32,728 bases of DNA from Desulfosarcina cetonica JCM 12296 (GCF_001311845.1 NZ_BBCC01000055.1:1-32728), one strand, 5' to 3'; shown: positions 1 to 9,173, counted from the first letter of the stretch. A program made the numbers and translations. The notes: generated by a model from the letters alone, not told the origin.

Positions 1-905
1 GGCATCGCCGGACCGCCCAGGGATTCGATCAAGCCGTCGTAGCGGCCGCCGCCGGCCACCGCGCTCTGGGCGCCCAGGGCGCCGGTCTGGATTTCGAAGG
101 CCGTGCGGGTATAGTAGTCCAGGCCGCGTACCAGCTGCTTGTCGATTTCAAAGGGTACGCCCAGTTTGGCCAGGGTATCGGTTACCGTGGAAAAATGGGT
201 CCGGCAGTCATCGCACAGGTAGTCGAGGATCGAGGGCGCGCCGGCCATGGCTTTCCGACAGCCGGGTACCTTGCAGTCCAGAACCCTGAGGGGATTGCGA
301 TCCTTGCGGCGCAGGCAGTCAGCACACAGGTGGGGCGCTGCCTGGTCGAGGATCTGGGCCAGGGCCGCCTTGAAGCGCGGTCGGCAGACCGGACATCCCA
401 GGGAATTGACATGCGCCGTGGTATCGGTCACGTTGAGGCGGTCGAAGAGCGTGCGCAGCAGAAAGATCAGTTCGATGTCGGCGAAGGGGGCGGCGATGCC
501 GAAAATTTCCGCGTCGATCTGGTAGAACTGCCGGTAGCGCCCCTTCTGGGGCCGTTCCCGGCGGAACATGGGGCCGATGGTGTAGAATTTGCGCACCGGA
601 TCCTGGGCGGCCATCTTGTGCTGGATGTAGGATCGGCAGATGCAGGCCGTGGCCTCGGGCCGCAGGGTCAGGAGATCGCCCCCGCGGTCGGCGAAGGTGT
701 ACATCTCCTTTTCGACGATATCCGTGTCCTCGCCGATGCTGCGGGCGAACAGCTCGGTTTTTTCCATGATCGGAATACGGATCTCGCGGTAACCGAAATC
801 CTCGAAAAGCGTGATGGCCGTGCGTTCGATATGCTGCCACAGCTCGGTTTCACCGGGTAGGATATCCTTGAACCCCCGGATCAGCTGGATGTTGGTTGGA
901 TTCAT
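1..905 (-). CDS. hisS: Histidyl-tRNA synthetase, N-terminal ~301 residues (3' end cut by window edge)
   Basis: This enzyme charges tRNA-His with histidine in the cytoplasm. The visible protein begins [19 protein letters not shown], typical of bacterial HisRS. Class II motif 2 is seen as [20 protein letters not shown], and the two histidine-specific signatures are present: [10 protein letters not shown] (HisA) and AGGGRYDGL (HisB). About 120 C-terminal residues, including motif 3 and the anticodon-binding domain, lie off the left edge, judging by the usual length near 420. The ATG at 905 puts the conserved RGFKDILP block at the expected distance from the N terminus. The gene is divergent from the hydantoinase-like gene, with a possible promoter between them. 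No frameshift is seen. Confidence 0.97.
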   Translation of the reverse strand, partial: MNPTNIQLIRGFKDILPGETELWQHIERTAITLFEDFGYREIRIPIMEKTELFARSIGEDTDIVEKEMYTFADRGGDLLTLRPEATACICRSYIQHKMAAQDPVRKFYTIGPMFRRERPQKGRYRQFYQIDAEIFGIAAPFADIELIFLLRTLFDRLNVTDTTAHVNSLGCPVCRPRFKAALAQILDQAAPHLCADCLRRKDRNPLRVLDCKVPGCRKAMAGAPSILDYLCDDCRTHFSTVTDTLAKLGVPFEIDKQLVRGLDYYTRTAFEIQTGALGAQSAVAGGGRYDGLIESLGGPAM

Positions 906-995
906 TTCTAAGATCCCTTTCGACACCGCCACACCGCCTTGCCGTCGACGGGCCGGATGCGCGGGGTCTGCGAACTTTTTTGCGTAAACTTGAAC

Positions 996-1024
996 GTTTA
1001 TCTCAGTTTCTGACGAATAGTCAA
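996..1024 (-). promoter_or_regulatory. Possible sigma-70-type promoter for hisS
   Basis: Read on the minus strand there is TTGACT (1024-1019), a 17-base spacer, then ATAAAC (1001-996); with a 16-base spacer the -10 reads GATAAA. It lies about 90 bases upstream of the hisS start. The -35 is strong and the -10 is weak. The rest of 906-1173 shows no other clear element. Confidence 0.4.
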
Positions 1025-1173
1025 CCCTATTTTAACCATCCCCCAGAGGCCTGGCCGGGAATCAATAAATATAGAATGAAGCGTGTTCAGGAGGATTGTT
1101 GACATGGGAGATGTTTTTGGATACCGTGAATCTTCCTCTTCAGCGGCAATAACACCACAGACAGGATGGCACC

Positions 1174-2867
1174 ATGATCATCGGGTTGGATGTAGGCGGT
1201 ACCCATACGGATGTGGTTCTTCTGGGAAAAGAGGGGTTGGTGCGCCAGATCAAGGTGTCGACCAACCCGTCCGACTTGTTTGCGACGGTTCTCAACGGGC
1301 TGGAAAAGATTACCGAAGATGTTGATCCGGGTCGCATTCAACGCGCGGTGCTCTCCACCACGCTGGCCACCAACCGCATCGTTCAGCAGCGCATGCCCGA
1401 AGTGGGCATGATCATCAGCGCCGGACCGGGCATGGATCCGGAGCTGTTTCGCACCGGTCCCCACTACCATGTGGTCAAGGGCGGCATCGATCACCGGGGG
1501 CGCGAGATTGCCGCCATTGATGCCGATGAGATCCACAAGGTGGTGGACGTCCTGGAGAAAAAAGGCATTCGCTATGTAGGCGTGGTTTCCAAATTCTCCG
1601 TGCGCAACCCGGCTCACGAACTGGCCATCGCCGAGATTCTCGGTAAGCGGTTCGAAAAAGTGTTTCTGGGACACCGGATCTCGGGTGCCCTCAATTTTCC
1701 GCGACGCATCGCCACGACCTTTCTGAATGCTTCGGTTTATCCGATCCACAAGGATTTTTTCGAAGCGGTGGTCAAATCCCTGGCCCAGAAGGGGCTCAAG
1801 CTGCCCATCCGGATCCTCAAACCGGACGGCGGGAACATGCGCTTCGCATCCTCCATCGACTATCCGGCCCAGACGGTGCTTTCCGGTCCAGCCGCCAGCG
1901 TGATGGGTTCCGTGGCCTTCGCGCCCCAGAGCGATACCTGCATGGTCATGGACATCGGCGGGACCACCACGGACATGGCGATGTTGGTCAATGGCGTGCC
2001 GGTGCTGGACCCTGCCGGTATCAAAATCGGTGAGCACAAGACCCTGATTCGCTCTCTGGACACGATTTCCATCGGCATCGGCGGAGACAGTGTCGTACGC
2101 GTGGTGGACGGCAAGATTCATATCGGTCCCGATCGGATGGGCGTTGCCATGGCCTATGGCGGGCCGGTGCCCACGCCCACGGATGCGATTTTCATTCTCG
2201 GAATTGGTGAGGGCGGGGACCTGGAAAAGGCCCGCGCCGGCATGAAAGCGCTGGCGGATGAGCTTCAGGTCGATGTGCAAACGGCCGCCCAACAGGTTTT
2301 CGATCAGGCCTGCCAGACGATCCTGAACGAAGCCGGCGCCATGGTGGAACGCATCAATGCCAAACCGGTTTACACGGTCCATGAGTTGTGGGAGGGCAGC
2401 CGCTTGCAGCCCCGGCACTACATGGTGCTGGGCGGACCGGCGCCTGGTTCGCCAAGGGTCTCGCGCGTTTGGGCGACTGCCCGGTGGAAGTGGTGCCGCG
2501 CTGGAAGGTGGCCAACGCCATCGGTGCCGGCTTGGCGCGGACAACGTGTGAGGTGACCCTTTTCGCCGATACGGAGCAGGAAATCGCCACAGCCCCCGAG
2601 GAGGGGTTCAACAAGACAATTCCCTCCAGCTATTCAAAAGCGGACGCCACGACCATGGCCCTCGACCTTCTGCGGCGCAAGGCCATCGCCCGGGGGGCCA
2701 ATCCCGACTATCTCGAACTGGAGGTGGTCGACGCCATGGAATTCAACATGGTCCGCGGATTCTTTACTGCCGGGAAAAACATCCGGGTCATGGCCCAGGT
2801 CAAACCCGGGTTGATCCATGGGTACGACCCCATTGCCGAAAAGATCATGGACGACCATTTCGTCTAA
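1174..2867 (+). CDS. Hydantoinase/oxoprolinase-family protein (HyuA-like), frameshifted near 2440-2446
   Basis: This is a member of the ATP-using hydantoinase A/5-oxoprolinase/acetone carboxylase beta family; the substrate cannot be told. The N-terminal phosphate-binding motif is MIIGLDVGGTHTDVVLL, and a second one, MDIGGTTTDMAML, sits near residue 260, the usual two-lobed actin-like fold. Starting from ATG 1174, the frame reads family-like sequence to LGGPAP and then turns to nonsense, stopping at 2556. The family sequence resumes in another frame as WFAKGLARLGDCPVEVVPRW and runs to the stop at 2867. One extra base (for example CCC instead of CC at 2443-2444) gives a 564-residue protein, close to family length. 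The histone-deacetylase-like gene follows in the same direction after 79 bases. The break is either a sequence error or a true mutation. Confidence 0.8.
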
Positions 2868-2892
2868 GCGGCTGTGCCTTTGGGACAGCCGC
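2868..2892 (+). other. Intercistronic hairpin
   Basis: GCGGCTGT (2868-2875) and ACAGCCGC (2885-2892) form a perfect 8-bp stem with a 9-base loop, directly after the stop of the hydantoinase-like gene. No T-tract follows, so it is more likely an mRNA-processing or stability structure between two genes of one transcript than a Rho-independent terminator. Confidence 0.5.
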
Positions 2893-2946
2893 CGGGATGA
2901 ATGCATTCACCTGAACGCCAATTCGTGACAAGCATCGGAGCCTGCC

Positions 2947-4269
2947 ATGCTGCGAGCCAGAAATAAAACCGGTCTGGTCTTTTTTCCCGCTTTTGACTGG
3001 GCCATCAGCCCCACCCATCCGGAGCGCGAAGAACGCCTCCTGTATACGCAGGACCAGGTGTTCGAGGAGGGTATCCTCGACATCGAAGGCATCATCGAAT
3101 ACAAGCCCGACCTGGTGACCAAAAAGGACGTCCAGCGGGTCCATTTTTGTGTTCCGGACCTGTGGGCGGTCATGACCGAGTCCCATTTCATCAGTGCCGG
3201 AGGGGCCAAGACCATTGCCATGGCGGTCATGGAAAAGCAGGTGGATTGCGGATTCGCCTTGGTGCGGCCACCCGGTCACCACGCCGGTCGGGTGGTCCAT
3301 GGAGCCCGGGGCTTTTGCAATGTCAATATCGAAGCGATCATGATCGAGTATATCCGCAAGGCCTTCGGCGTCGATCGCGTGGCCATCGTCGACACCGACT
3401 GCCACCATGGCGACGGCACCCAGGATATCTACTGGCACGATCCCGACACCCTGTTTATCTCCATCCATCAGGATGGGCGCACCCTCTATCCCGGCACGGG
3501 CTTTCTCAGTGAAATGGGCGGGCCCAACGCGGTGGGGGCGACGGTGAACATCCCTTTGCCACCCAATACCTCCGAAGAAGGCATCCTGCATGTCATCCGC
3601 GAGGCGGTCCTGCCGATTTTGGAGGACTTCAAGCCGGAAATCATCGTCAATTCCGCCGGCCAGGACAACCATTACTCGGATCCCATCACCAACATGAACT
3701 TCTCCGCCCAGGGATACGCCGAACTCACCTCCCTGTTGCGGCCCCACATCGCCGTACTCGAAGGCGGATACGCCATCGAGGGGGCGCTGCCCTACGTCAA
3801 TGCCGGCATCATCCTGGCCATGGCCGGCATGGATTACAGCCACCTGAAGGAACCCGATTACAACCCCGAACGCATCCGCCAAAGCCCCGAGGTGACCCGC
3901 TGGGTGAAACGCAGTTGCGAGAAGGTGCTGGAAAACTGGTACCAGCGCCGTCAGTTGGGTGAACTGGCCCGTGGCGACGCCCGCCTCATACAGCGGGACC
4001 GCAAGATCTACTACGACACGGACAACATCTACGAACGTCAGCATGAGACCTTGCGGGTCTGTGAGGATTGCGGCGGGGCCCTCTTGATCGACTCGGCGGC
4101 TCAGGATCGCAAACACATCCTGGCCGTGCATATCCCCCGCAAGGCCTGCCAGCACTGCCATGACCAGGGCCTGGCCTGGTACGAAGAGGCTGACCTCGAG
4201 GTCTACGACAAGGTCTATCTGCAGGATCGTGCGGCTGATGTGATGAAGGAGAAGGCCCGATCGGCGTGA
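2947..4269 (+). CDS. Histone-deacetylase-family amidohydrolase with C-terminal zinc-ribbon-like tail
   Basis: This is a zinc-dependent deacylase of the HDAC/acetylpolyamine amidohydrolase/AcuC superfamily, 440 residues. All expected active-site elements are visible: HPER (24-27), RPPGHHA with the His dyad 111-112, zinc ligands in DTDCHHGDGTQ (Asp151, His153), third ligand Asp240 in SAGQDNH, and catalytic Tyr275 in EGGY. The normal SAGFD reads SAGQD here. The catalytic part ends near residue 300. A tail of about 140 residues carries two CxxC pairs (372-375 and 401-404), looking like a zinc ribbon; such a tail is not part of the core fold. Start ATG 2947 has GGAG six bases upstream. The stop overlaps the epmA start by four bases, so translation is probably coupled. 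Substrate is unknown: an acyl-lysine protein, a polyamine or another amide are all possible. Confidence 0.9.
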   Translation: MLRARNKTGLVFFPAFDWAISPTHPEREERLLYTQDQVFEEGILDIEGIIEYKPDLVTKKDVQRVHFCVPDLWAVMTESHFISAGGAKTIAMAVMEKQVDCGFALVRPPGHHAGRVVHGARGFCNVNIEAIMIEYIRKAFGVDRVAIVDTDCHHGDGTQDIYWHDPDTLFISIHQDGRTLYPGTGFLSEMGGPNAVGATVNIPLPPNTSEEGILHVIREAVLPILEDFKPEIIVNSAGQDNHYSDPITNMNFSAQGYAELTSLLRPHIAVLEGGYAIEGALPYVNAGIILAMAGMDYSHLKEPDYNPERIRQSPEVTRWVKRSCEKVLENWYQRRQLGELARGDARLIQRDRKIYYDTDNIYERQHETLRVCEDCGGALLIDSAAQDRKHILAVHIPRKACQHCHDQGLAWYEEADLEVYDKVYLQDRAADVMKEKARSA

Positions 4270-5207
4270 GTTCTCCGGCGGCTCCCCCCCTGTGGACACG
4301 TCAGCATGCCATCCGCTGCAACCTGGTGCAAAGAGCCCGGGTGATCGATGCCGTGCGGCGCTTTTTCCGTGACCAGGACTTCCTGGAAGTGGAGACACCG
4401 GTGCGCATACCGGCGCCGGCGCCGGAGGCCCATATCGACGCCCAGGCCGCCGGTGCCTGGTATCTGCATACCTCGCCGGAGCTTTGCATGAAGCGGCTCC
4501 TGGCCGCCGGTTTTGAGCGAATTTTTCAGATCTGCCATTGTTTCCGCGAAGGTGAACGCGGCGGCCGTCATCTGCCGGAGATGACGCTTCTGGAATGGTA
4601 TGCGGCGGGCTGGACCTACCTCGATTTGATGCGCCAGTGTGAACAGCTGATCGGTTTCGTGGCCGACCGTCTTTTGCCCGATGGCCATTTGCGTTACCAG
4701 GGCCGTCGGGTGGACCTTGCTCCTCCCTGGCAGCGCCTCACCGTGGACGCCGCCTTTCGCCGCTATGCTGGCATGAGCGCCGAGGCGGCCCTCGATCAGG
4801 GCTGCTTCGACGAGGTGATGGGCCTCACCATCGAACCGCGGCTCGGCATCGAGCGTCCCGTGTTTCTGTACGATTATCCGGCACGTTGCGGGGCGCTGGC
4901 CCGGCTTAAACCCGACAATCCGGCGGTGGCCGAACGCTTCGAACTTTACATCGCCGGCATGGAGTTGTGCAACGCCTTCAGCGAACTCACCGACCCGGCG
5001 GAGCAGCGCTTCCGTTTCGACGCCGAAAACCGCGCCCGCGAGGCCATCGGCAAAACCGTCTACCCCACCGCCGAACCCTTTTTGCAGGCCCTGGCCGCCA
5101 TGCCGGCGGCTGCCGGAAATGCCTTGGGCATCGATCGGCTGGTCATGCTCATCTGCGATACGGCTTGCATTGATGAGGTAGCTGCCTTCATCCCCGAAGA
5201 ACTCTAA
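4266..5207 (+). CDS. epmA: EF-P lysine ligase (EpmA/PoxA/GenX-type, LysRS paralogue)
   Basis: This is a truncated class II lysyl-tRNA synthetase paralogue lacking the anticodon-binding domain, 313 residues. The family attaches (R)-beta-lysine or lysine to a conserved lysine of elongation factor P, helping ribosomes through polyproline stretches. Visible are TSPELCMKRLLAAGFERIFQ (69-88), motif 2 as CFREGERGGRHLPEMTLLEW, the segment GMELCNAFSELTDP, and motif 3 as GNALGIDRLVML near the C terminus. The start is GTG 4266, overlapping the upstream TGA in the order GTGA. Neither efp nor epmB is in the window. Overlap with a deacylase gene is unusual for epmA. The name is based on length and motifs; the substrate amino acid cannot be read from sequence. 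Confidence 0.9.
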   Translation: MSSPAAPPLWTRQHAIRCNLVQRARVIDAVRRFFRDQDFLEVETPVRIPAPAPEAHIDAQAAGAWYLHTSPELCMKRLLAAGFERIFQICHCFREGERGGRHLPEMTLLEWYAAGWTYLDLMRQCEQLIGFVADRLLPDGHLRYQGRRVDLAPPWQRLTVDAAFRRYAGMSAEAALDQGCFDEVMGLTIEPRLGIERPVFLYDYPARCGALARLKPDNPAVAERFELYIAGMELCNAFSELTDPAEQRFRFDAENRAREAIGKTVYPTAEPFLQALAAMPAAAGNALGIDRLVMLICDTACIDEVAAFIPEEL

Positions 5208-5350
5208 GAGGCTGTTTGAAAAGTCCGTCTAAGGCCCGCTACCGGCGTTGGAAAACGGCTCGAAATGCTCACATATGCCGGATATGCTCCGCTTTCGAGC
5301 CGTTTTCCGCCTTGTTAGCGAACCTGATCCAGACTTTTCAAACAGCCTCT
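5207..5350. repeat. Nested inverted repeat, MITE-like or REP-like element
   Basis: Outer arms are perfect 19-bp inverted copies (5207-5225 and 5332-5350, AGAGGCTGTTTGAAAAGTC). Inside are second perfect 16-bp arms, GGAAAACGGCTCGAAA (5250-5265) and its complement (5293-5308). The whole is 144 bp with no coding capacity, and it abuts the epmA stop codon. It could be a non-autonomous mobile element, a dispersed extragenic palindrome or a large bidirectional terminator. No second copy was seen in this window. Confidence 0.8.
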
Positions 5351-5370
5351 ACGGGTAAGGGGTGCCGGTA

Positions 5371-5405
5371 AAAATAATAAAGCAGGCTGTCGAAGGCCTG
5401 CTTTA
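5371..5405 (-). terminator. Rho-independent terminator of the AbrB-like gene
   Basis: On the minus strand TAAAGCAGGC and GCCTGCTTTA (5405-5396 and 5387-5378) make a perfect 10-bp stem with an 8-base loop, followed by a T-rich run TTATTTTTA. It lies about 85 bases downstream of the stop at 5491. Confidence 0.7.
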
Positions 5406-5490
5406 CCCGGTTTTGCCAATAAAACACCCTTGCAACACCCTTTGCGATAGCGGGCATTGCCTCGGAGAATGGCATGGATGGAGAGGTCTG

Positions 5491-5832
5491 TCAGCCTTCG
5501 AGGGTTTTCAGCGAGATCCCGGATTTGGTTTTGCGGACACTGAATCGACTGCCTTCGGCAAACCCCATCTCTTCAATCATCAGTTTGGGAATCACGACGC
5601 TGCCCCGCTTGCTGACAAAGACTTCCTTGGAATCAGCGGCTTTATTACTACCGCCGCCGCGGCCGGACTGAATCTGCGATGCCTTGCCGGCGTTCATCAG
5701 CGCCTCCAGATAATGGGATTTGAGCTGGGCCGGTGAGCTGAATTTGAACTCCTTCATGATCTCACGCTGATGTTTTCCACTTTCGACAAGTTTGATTAAC
5801 TTTGCACCGTCAACCTTTTTTTTGGCCGGCAT
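5491..5832 (-). CDS. Small AbrB/SpoVT-like DNA-binding protein with N-terminal HTH-like segment
   Basis: A 113-residue protein, probably a transcription regulator. The C-terminal part, VFVSKRGSVVIPKLMIEEMG followed by SRFSVRKTKSGISL, resembles the swapped-hairpin AbrB/MazE fold in its pattern of beta strands and the S-x-R-G-S-V-V-I-P block. The N-terminal half (KVDGAKLIKLVESGKHQREI onward) reads like a helix-turn-helix used to recognise repeated short sites. A Gly-rich linker (GRGGGSN) joins them. Start ATG 5832 is preferred because AGGAG lies six bases upstream; an in-frame ATG at 5853 has no such site. The gene stands alone with its own terminator. No toxin partner is adjacent, so an antitoxin role is not supported. 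Targets are unknown. Confidence 0.7.
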   Translation of the reverse strand: MPAKKKVDGAKLIKLVESGKHQREIMKEFKFSSPAQLKSHYLEALMNAGKASQIQSGRGGGSNKAADSKEVFVSKRGSVVIPKLMIEEMGFAEGSRFSVRKTKSGISLKTLEG

Positions 5833-6381
5833 TTGCATCTCCTTTTGATTCATTTCAAGTTAACAACAAACGAAACAGTTTTTCATTATTAACATTGTGA
5901 ATAAAAAATCAAGATGTGTTAATCGTTTTTTTCATTTTTTTCATTCAATAATAAAAGCACATCTTTTTTTGATATATTTCGACGATTGAAAAGACAAATT
6001 CTTGATAACGGGAGTAGCCTTTAAACCGGTTTTTCGGAAGATCTTTTTATGCGTTATGAATTATGAAACTGATCTTTTATCTCTTCCATATCCTCGGGTA
6101 TACCGCTCGTGAGCCAATGGATGATGGCTTTTCAATGGATGAAAAACATCGCCCCATACCGGTGGCTGAACCCCCTGCAATCAGCCTTGTGGTGTAAACG
6201 ATTCGTTTCACAAGTTTGCTTTACCCCATTGCGTTTTCACCCCATTGCAATCAACGATTTCATATGATACCTGATCATCAATACCTGAACTGAACAATTT
6301 CGTGTGTACCAAAACAGACAATGATTGGTTTCATCATTTAATGCGATCCTAATTAATGCATATGTCAAGGAAGGAGACGCC
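5833..6381. promoter_or_regulatory. AT-rich intergenic region between the AbrB-like gene and dctP
   Basis: 549 bases without a convincing gene. For the minus-strand AbrB-like gene there is TTGATT (5912-5907), 17 bases, then ATAATG (5889-5884), a weak promoter. On the dctP side are two pairs of short direct repeats: ACCCCATTGC at 6223-6232 and 6239-6248 (16-base period), and ATACCTGA at 6267-6274 and 6281-6288 (14-base period). These could be regulator-binding sites upstream of the transporter. No good -35/-10 pair and no correctly spaced sigma-54 site was found for dctP. Confidence 0.4.
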
Positions 6382-7359
6382 ATGAAGAAAGCTGTTGTGT
6401 TGATCGTTGCCGCTGTCCTGTTGGCCTTTGCCGGAACCGCCATGGCCGGTATGCAGATCAAGCTGGCCGTGGTCACCAAACCCGGTTCGGCGCAGAATAT
6501 CGTTGCCGACAAGTTCAAGACACTGATCGAAGAGCGTTCCCCTGGGAACATCACGGTCAAGGTCTTTCATTCGGCATCCCTTGGCAACGAAACCGAAATT
6601 CTGCAGCAGATCCAGATGAACACGATCCAGATGGGGATCATTACCGACGGTCCCTTCGACACCTTCGATCCCATCACCCGGGTCATCAGCTACCCCTTCC
6701 TTTTCAAGGATAACGAGCAGGCCGACCAGATCCTTGACGGTCCCCTGGGGGCCGAGATCCTGAAGAGCCTGGAAACCTCCAAGTTCAAGGGGTTGTGTTT
6801 TTCCGAGAACGGATTCCGCAACCTGAGCAACAACAAGCGGCCGGTCAACGTTCCCGACGATGTCAAGGGCCTGAAGATCCGGGTCATGTCCTCCACCATC
6901 CACAAGGCCATCTGGCAGGCCCTGGGCGCCAACCCCACCCCCATGCCCTGGCCGATCTACACCGAGCTGGAACAGGGCGTCATCGACGGGCAGGAAAACC
7001 CGTTGTGGGTCATGGAAGTCTACAAATTTTACGAGATCCAGAAGTACATGACCCTGACGCGGCATGTTTATTCCAGCCATATCGACGTGGCCTCCCTGGA
7101 CTGGTGGAACAGCCTGGCACCGGCGGATCAGGAACTGATCCAAAAAACCATCATCGATGCGGCCGTGTTCGAGCGCCAGGATAACCGTTCCAAGAACATC
7201 GCCCGTCTGGCCATGCTCAAGGACAAGGGCATGCAGATCGTCGAGCATCCGGATGTCGACGCCTTCCGGGCCAAAGTGGCCGAATTGAAGAACCTCGACG
7301 TGTACAGCGCCCCCAAAGTCAAGGCCTTGCTTGAGAAGATCATGCAGGCCACCCGATGA
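6382..7359 (+). CDS. dctP: TRAP transporter periplasmic solute-binding protein (DctP family)
   Basis: This protein captures an organic acid in the periplasm and delivers it to the DctQM membrane proteins. It has 325 residues. It opens with a Sec signal peptide, MKKAVVLIVAAVLLAFAGTA, cleaved near AMAG. Family hallmarks follow: the LKIRVM segment whose Arg usually binds the substrate carboxylate, NPTPMPWPIYTELEQGVID, and GQENP. ATG 6382 is chosen because GGAG lies seven bases upstream and the signal peptide begins exactly there. dctQ and dctM follow in one operon. The ligand could be a C4-dicarboxylate, a keto acid or an aromatic acid; the sequence does not decide. Confidence 0.95.
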   Translation: MKKAVVLIVAAVLLAFAGTAMAGMQIKLAVVTKPGSAQNIVADKFKTLIEERSPGNITVKVFHSASLGNETEILQQIQMNTIQMGIITDGPFDTFDPITRVISYPFLFKDNEQADQILDGPLGAEILKSLETSKFKGLCFSENGFRNLSNNKRPVNVPDDVKGLKIRVMSSTIHKAIWQALGANPTPMPWPIYTELEQGVIDGQENPLWVMEVYKFYEIQKYMTLTRHVYSSHIDVASLDWWNSLAPADQELIQKTIIDAAVFERQDNRSKNIARLAMLKDKGMQIVEHPDVDAFRAKVAELKNLDVYSAPKVKALLEKIMQATR

Positions 7360-7375
7360 TTCAGGGAGTGTCATC

Positions 7376-7852
7376 ATGACGGTGCTGGAGAAGATGAGCT
7401 TCCGGATCAACCGGTGGATCGAATACCTTCTGTTCGGGCTGGGATTCTCCATGGCTCTGCTCGTGGCCATCCAGGTTTTTTTTCGCTACATCTTGAACCA
7501 GTCGCTGTTCTGGTCCGAGGAACTGGCCCGCTACATGCTGGTATGGCTGACGTTTCTCGGCGCTTCGGCGGCATATTTCCGCCACGCCCATCCCGGGGTG
7601 GACATCCTCTATCGCCGCCTGACACCGGGTCCGCGCCGGTTTTTTGATGTGCTCATCCACCTGGCGTCCATCAGCCTGTTTGCGGTGATGATCATTTATG
7701 GCTACCAATTCGCCGATTTTGTGCATCTGCAGACCACGCCGGCCCTGCAGCTGCCCAAATGGATCGTGCTCAGTATTATTCCATTCAGTGGCGCGGTCCT
7801 TTTGATCCACGGCATCACCTTCCTGGTGGCGTCGTTGAAACGGGGACGCTGA
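7376..7852 (+). CDS. dctQ: TRAP transporter small permease subunit (DctQ family)
   Basis: A 158-residue inner-membrane protein with about four hydrophobic helices. The DctQ-typical stretch is NQSLFWSEELARYMLVWLTF, followed by GASAAYFRHAHPGVDIL. It forms the membrane complex with DctM and is essential for sodium-coupled uptake in this family. ATG 7376 has a GGGAG site upstream, 16 bases after dctP. The stop TGA shares its last base with the dctM start (TGATG), a sign of translational coupling. Confidence 0.93.
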   Translation: MTVLEKMSFRINRWIEYLLFGLGFSMALLVAIQVFFRYILNQSLFWSEELARYMLVWLTFLGASAAYFRHAHPGVDILYRRLTPGPRRFFDVLIHLASISLFAVMIIYGYQFADFVHLQTTPALQLPKWIVLSIIPFSGAVLLIHGITFLVASLKRGR

Positions 7853-9132
7853 TGACCGCCACCGTTTTGCTGCTCTCGCTGCTGGTTTTATTTGCCATCA
7901 ATACGCCCATCGCCATTGCCATTGGCGTTGCATCGGTTTTGGGAATCCTGGTGCAGGGGGATTTCAACCTCATGATGATGGTGCAGCGCATGTTCGGCGG
8001 AACCGACTCTTTTCACCTGATGGCCGTGCCCCTGTTCATGTTTACCGGAACGATCATGGAAGCCGGCGGAATCAGTCGGCGGATCATCGATTTCGCCAAC
8101 GCACTGGTCGGTTGGCTGCCGGGCGGCATGGCGGCGGTAACCATCGTCTCGGCCATGTTTTTCGCCGGGATTTCCGGATCTGCCGCGGCTGACGCCGCCG
8201 CCGTGGGTGCCATCCTGATTCCGGCCATGAAGAAATCGGGTTATGACTCCGATTTCGCCGCCGCCGTGCAGGCCTCCGGTGGGTCCATCGGGGTCATCAT
8301 CCCCCCATCGATCCCCATGATCATCTTCGGATTCCTCACCGGCGCCTCCATCGGCCAGCTCTTTGCCGGCGGAATTTTGCCCGGGCTTCTGATCGGCATC
8401 TCGTTGATCGGTATGGCGACCTTCATTTCCCGGAAGAACGGCTACGCGGCCACGACGCGTTTCTCCCTGGCCGAAGTCTGGCACACCTTCCGGCGTGCCC
8501 TGTTGGCTTTGGGCGCGCCGATCATCATTTTGGGGGGAATTCTCTTCGGTATCTTCACGGCAACGGAATCGGCGGCCGTGGCGGTGGTGTACGGCCTGTT
8601 GGTGGGGATGTTGGTTTACCGGCGCATTCGCATCAAAGACCTGTATCCCCTGTTCCGCGATGGCGCCGTCACATCGGCGATTGTCATGCTGATCATCGCC
8701 ACGGCATCGGCTTTCAGTTGGATTGCCGCCATCGAGGATATTCCGGCGCGCCTGGCCGGCAATCTGTTGGGCTTGACCACCAACCCGGTGGCGCTTTTGC
8801 TTCTGATCAACCTGGTGCTGCTCATCGCCGGCACGTTTGTGGAAACCACGGCGGCCCTGATTCTGTTGGTGCCGATGATCACGGCCATGCTGCCGGCCCT
8901 GGGCATCGACATGGTTCAGTTGGGGGTGATCGTGGTCACCAATCTGGCCATCGGTATGCTGACGCCGCCCATGGGCATCTGCCTGATCGTTTCCTGTTCC
9001 ATCTCCGGCGACTCCCTGGGCGCCGTCAGCCGCCGGGTGGTGCCCTTTTTGGGAATTCTGATCATCGATCTTTTGATCATCACCTTTTATGCCCCCATTA
9101 CCCTGTGGATGGCCCGTCTGGTGGCCAACTAA
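7852..9132 (+). CDS. dctM: TRAP transporter large permease subunit (DctM family)
   Basis: A 426-residue polytopic permease, the transport channel of the TRAP system. It has a dozen or so hydrophobic segments and conserved blocks such as GISGSAAADAAAVGAILIPA, GGSIGVIIPPSIPMIIFG and, near the end, LAIGMLTPPMGICL. The start ATG overlaps the dctQ stop by one base. The length is normal and no break is seen. A GC-rich hairpin shared with the convergent kinase operon follows. Confidence 0.95.
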   Translation: MTATVLLLSLLVLFAINTPIAIAIGVASVLGILVQGDFNLMMMVQRMFGGTDSFHLMAVPLFMFTGTIMEAGGISRRIIDFANALVGWLPGGMAAVTIVSAMFFAGISGSAAADAAAVGAILIPAMKKSGYDSDFAAAVQASGGSIGVIIPPSIPMIIFGFLTGASIGQLFAGGILPGLLIGISLIGMATFISRKNGYAATTRFSLAEVWHTFRRALLALGAPIIILGGILFGIFTATESAAVAVVYGLLVGMLVYRRIRIKDLYPLFRDGAVTSAIVMLIIATASAFSWIAAIEDIPARLAGNLLGLTTNPVALLLLINLVLLIAGTFVETTAALILLVPMITAMLPALGIDMVQLGVIVVTNLAIGMLTPPMGICLIVSCSISGDSLGAVSRRVVPFLGILIIDLLIITFYAPITLWMARLVAN

Positions 9133-9173
9133 CAAGCTGACAACGGTCGGCCGATTGTCGTTTGGCTTGTAAC

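Noticed and set aside
195..860. Plus-strand open frame of 221 codons over hisS
   Set aside because: It is antisense to clear HisRS motifs; the high GC content creates long shadow frames.
6165..6182. TGGCTGAACCCCCTGCAA as a sigma-54 promoter for dctP
   Set aside because: The gap between the GG and GC elements is one base too long, and it is about 200 bases from the start codon.
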